Part shown: positions 63,571-64,000 of the stretch, one piece after another
Position numbering within the stretch: the first letter of the stretch is position 1
How the letters are laid out: each line of letters opens with the position of its first letter
From: Serripes groenlandicus
Taxonomy: Eukaryota > Mollusca > Bivalvia > Cardiida > Cardiidae
Assembly: GCA_031761405.1 (NCBI GenBank)
Contig: JASEVX010000007.1
Span: 33,273,677-33,337,676 of the forward strand
DNA: 64,000 bases
Direction of reading: 5' to 3'
Program-made: the position numbers and the translations under genes
The notes under the pieces: generated by a model
Seen by the model: the letters and a program-made list of their open reading frames with translations, nothing else
Database searches by the model: none
Told to the model about the DNA's origin: nothing

Positions 63571-63774
63571 GTTGCCACATGCAGATTCATTTTGCAGCAG
63601 ACCATTTTTGATAACATTGCGACAAGAGAAGAAATTGCTCTTTATGACCAATTTCTTCTTTCCCCATAATGTTTTAAACTCAATTTAGTAATAGCACTTT
63701 CATTTATATAGATTTTCAATTCTCCCTTTTAAAGTTGTCTGCTGCAGATTTGTTGTATGTGGGAAAAGGTTAAG
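63571..63774 (+). mobile_element. TTAA-MITE, old subfamily
   Basis: GGTTGCCACATGCAGATTC left; AGAAATTGCTCTTTATGACC; right ATGTGGGAAAAGGTTAA. Confidence 0.75.
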
Positions 63775-64000
63775 AATACAGTATACTCCTCATTTGGCTA
63801 CATGGATAATTGAACCTTTAGCTGCAGTCATTACCCCCATCAAATAATTACCTGCTATTTTTATAGTCATCTCTTTTCTAAAACTTTGGAATAGCATAAG
63901 GTGGAAGTTTGAAGTATAGTTTTGTGGATAAATTGATAATTTTAAGCAATGTTTCATAAATTAAAAAAGTCCACACCTGCGAAAAAAAATAAAAAAAAGA

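Overview
This 64 kb window looks like intronic DNA from an AT-rich animal genome, most likely a bivalve mollusc. It is not prokaryotic: there are no operons, and the few convincing coding blocks are short exons with GT/AG splice sites. The bivalve assignment is an inference from three things: many pearl-like elements (subterminal inverted repeats, TCCG-type microsatellites, 150-480 bp core tandem repeats, a 3' hairpin followed by CTCTTGTTT), tRNA-derived SINEs with a conserved tail domain, and a WW-domain exon pair that reads as MAGI.

Gene content. Three exons on the + strand (52583-52640, 55370-55434, 57192-57296) join with matching phases. They encode the second WW domain of a MAGI-type scaffold (membrane-associated guanylate kinase with WW and PDZ domains) plus a Ser/Thr-rich linker. 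A fourth coding-looking block (13563-13760) is in matching phase and may be an upstream or cassette exon of the same gene, in which case the intron is about 38.8 kb. No guanylate kinase, first WW or PDZ exon was recognised, so the gene probably extends beyond both window ends. The other open frames are chance ORFs inside repeats.

Repeats. The dominant feature is one family of short TTAA-flanked elements with ends TTAACCCTTTCCC and GGGAAAGGGTTAA, subterminal CTGCAGCAGACG boxes and a central hairpin. About 100 complete, broken or fossil copies are listed, roughly a quarter of the window by summing the intervals. The TTAA site and CCC-starting ends suggest non-autonomous piggyBac-like MITEs. A young subfamily (ends CCCTCATA) is about 225-231 bp and uniform; an older one (ends CCCACATA or CCCACTTG) is diverged. 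Chimeras join them, and young copies are often nested in old ones or share a TTAA with a neighbour. Orientation used here: + means the end with GACGC..CTGACGCCTCTGCAG is on the left.

Second come about 16 Helentron-associated (HINE/pearl-like) elements from several unrelated sequence families with one architecture, including a 1.05 kb element present twice 21 kb apart at about 99% identity. Third is a 2.07 kb TA-flanked element with terminal inverted repeats (31825-33889). Fourth are about ten tRNA-type SINEs, one with a perfect 12-bp target-site duplication (52786-53039).

Layout. 0-13 kb: MITEs, three pearl-like elements and one with a long tandem core. 13.5 kb: coding block. 14-52 kb: presumed giant intron packed with nested repeats. 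52.5-57.3 kb: WW2 and linker exons separated by repeat-filled introns. 57.3-64 kb: downstream intron. All coordinates were read by eye; repeat edges may be off by several bases, more for fossil copies.
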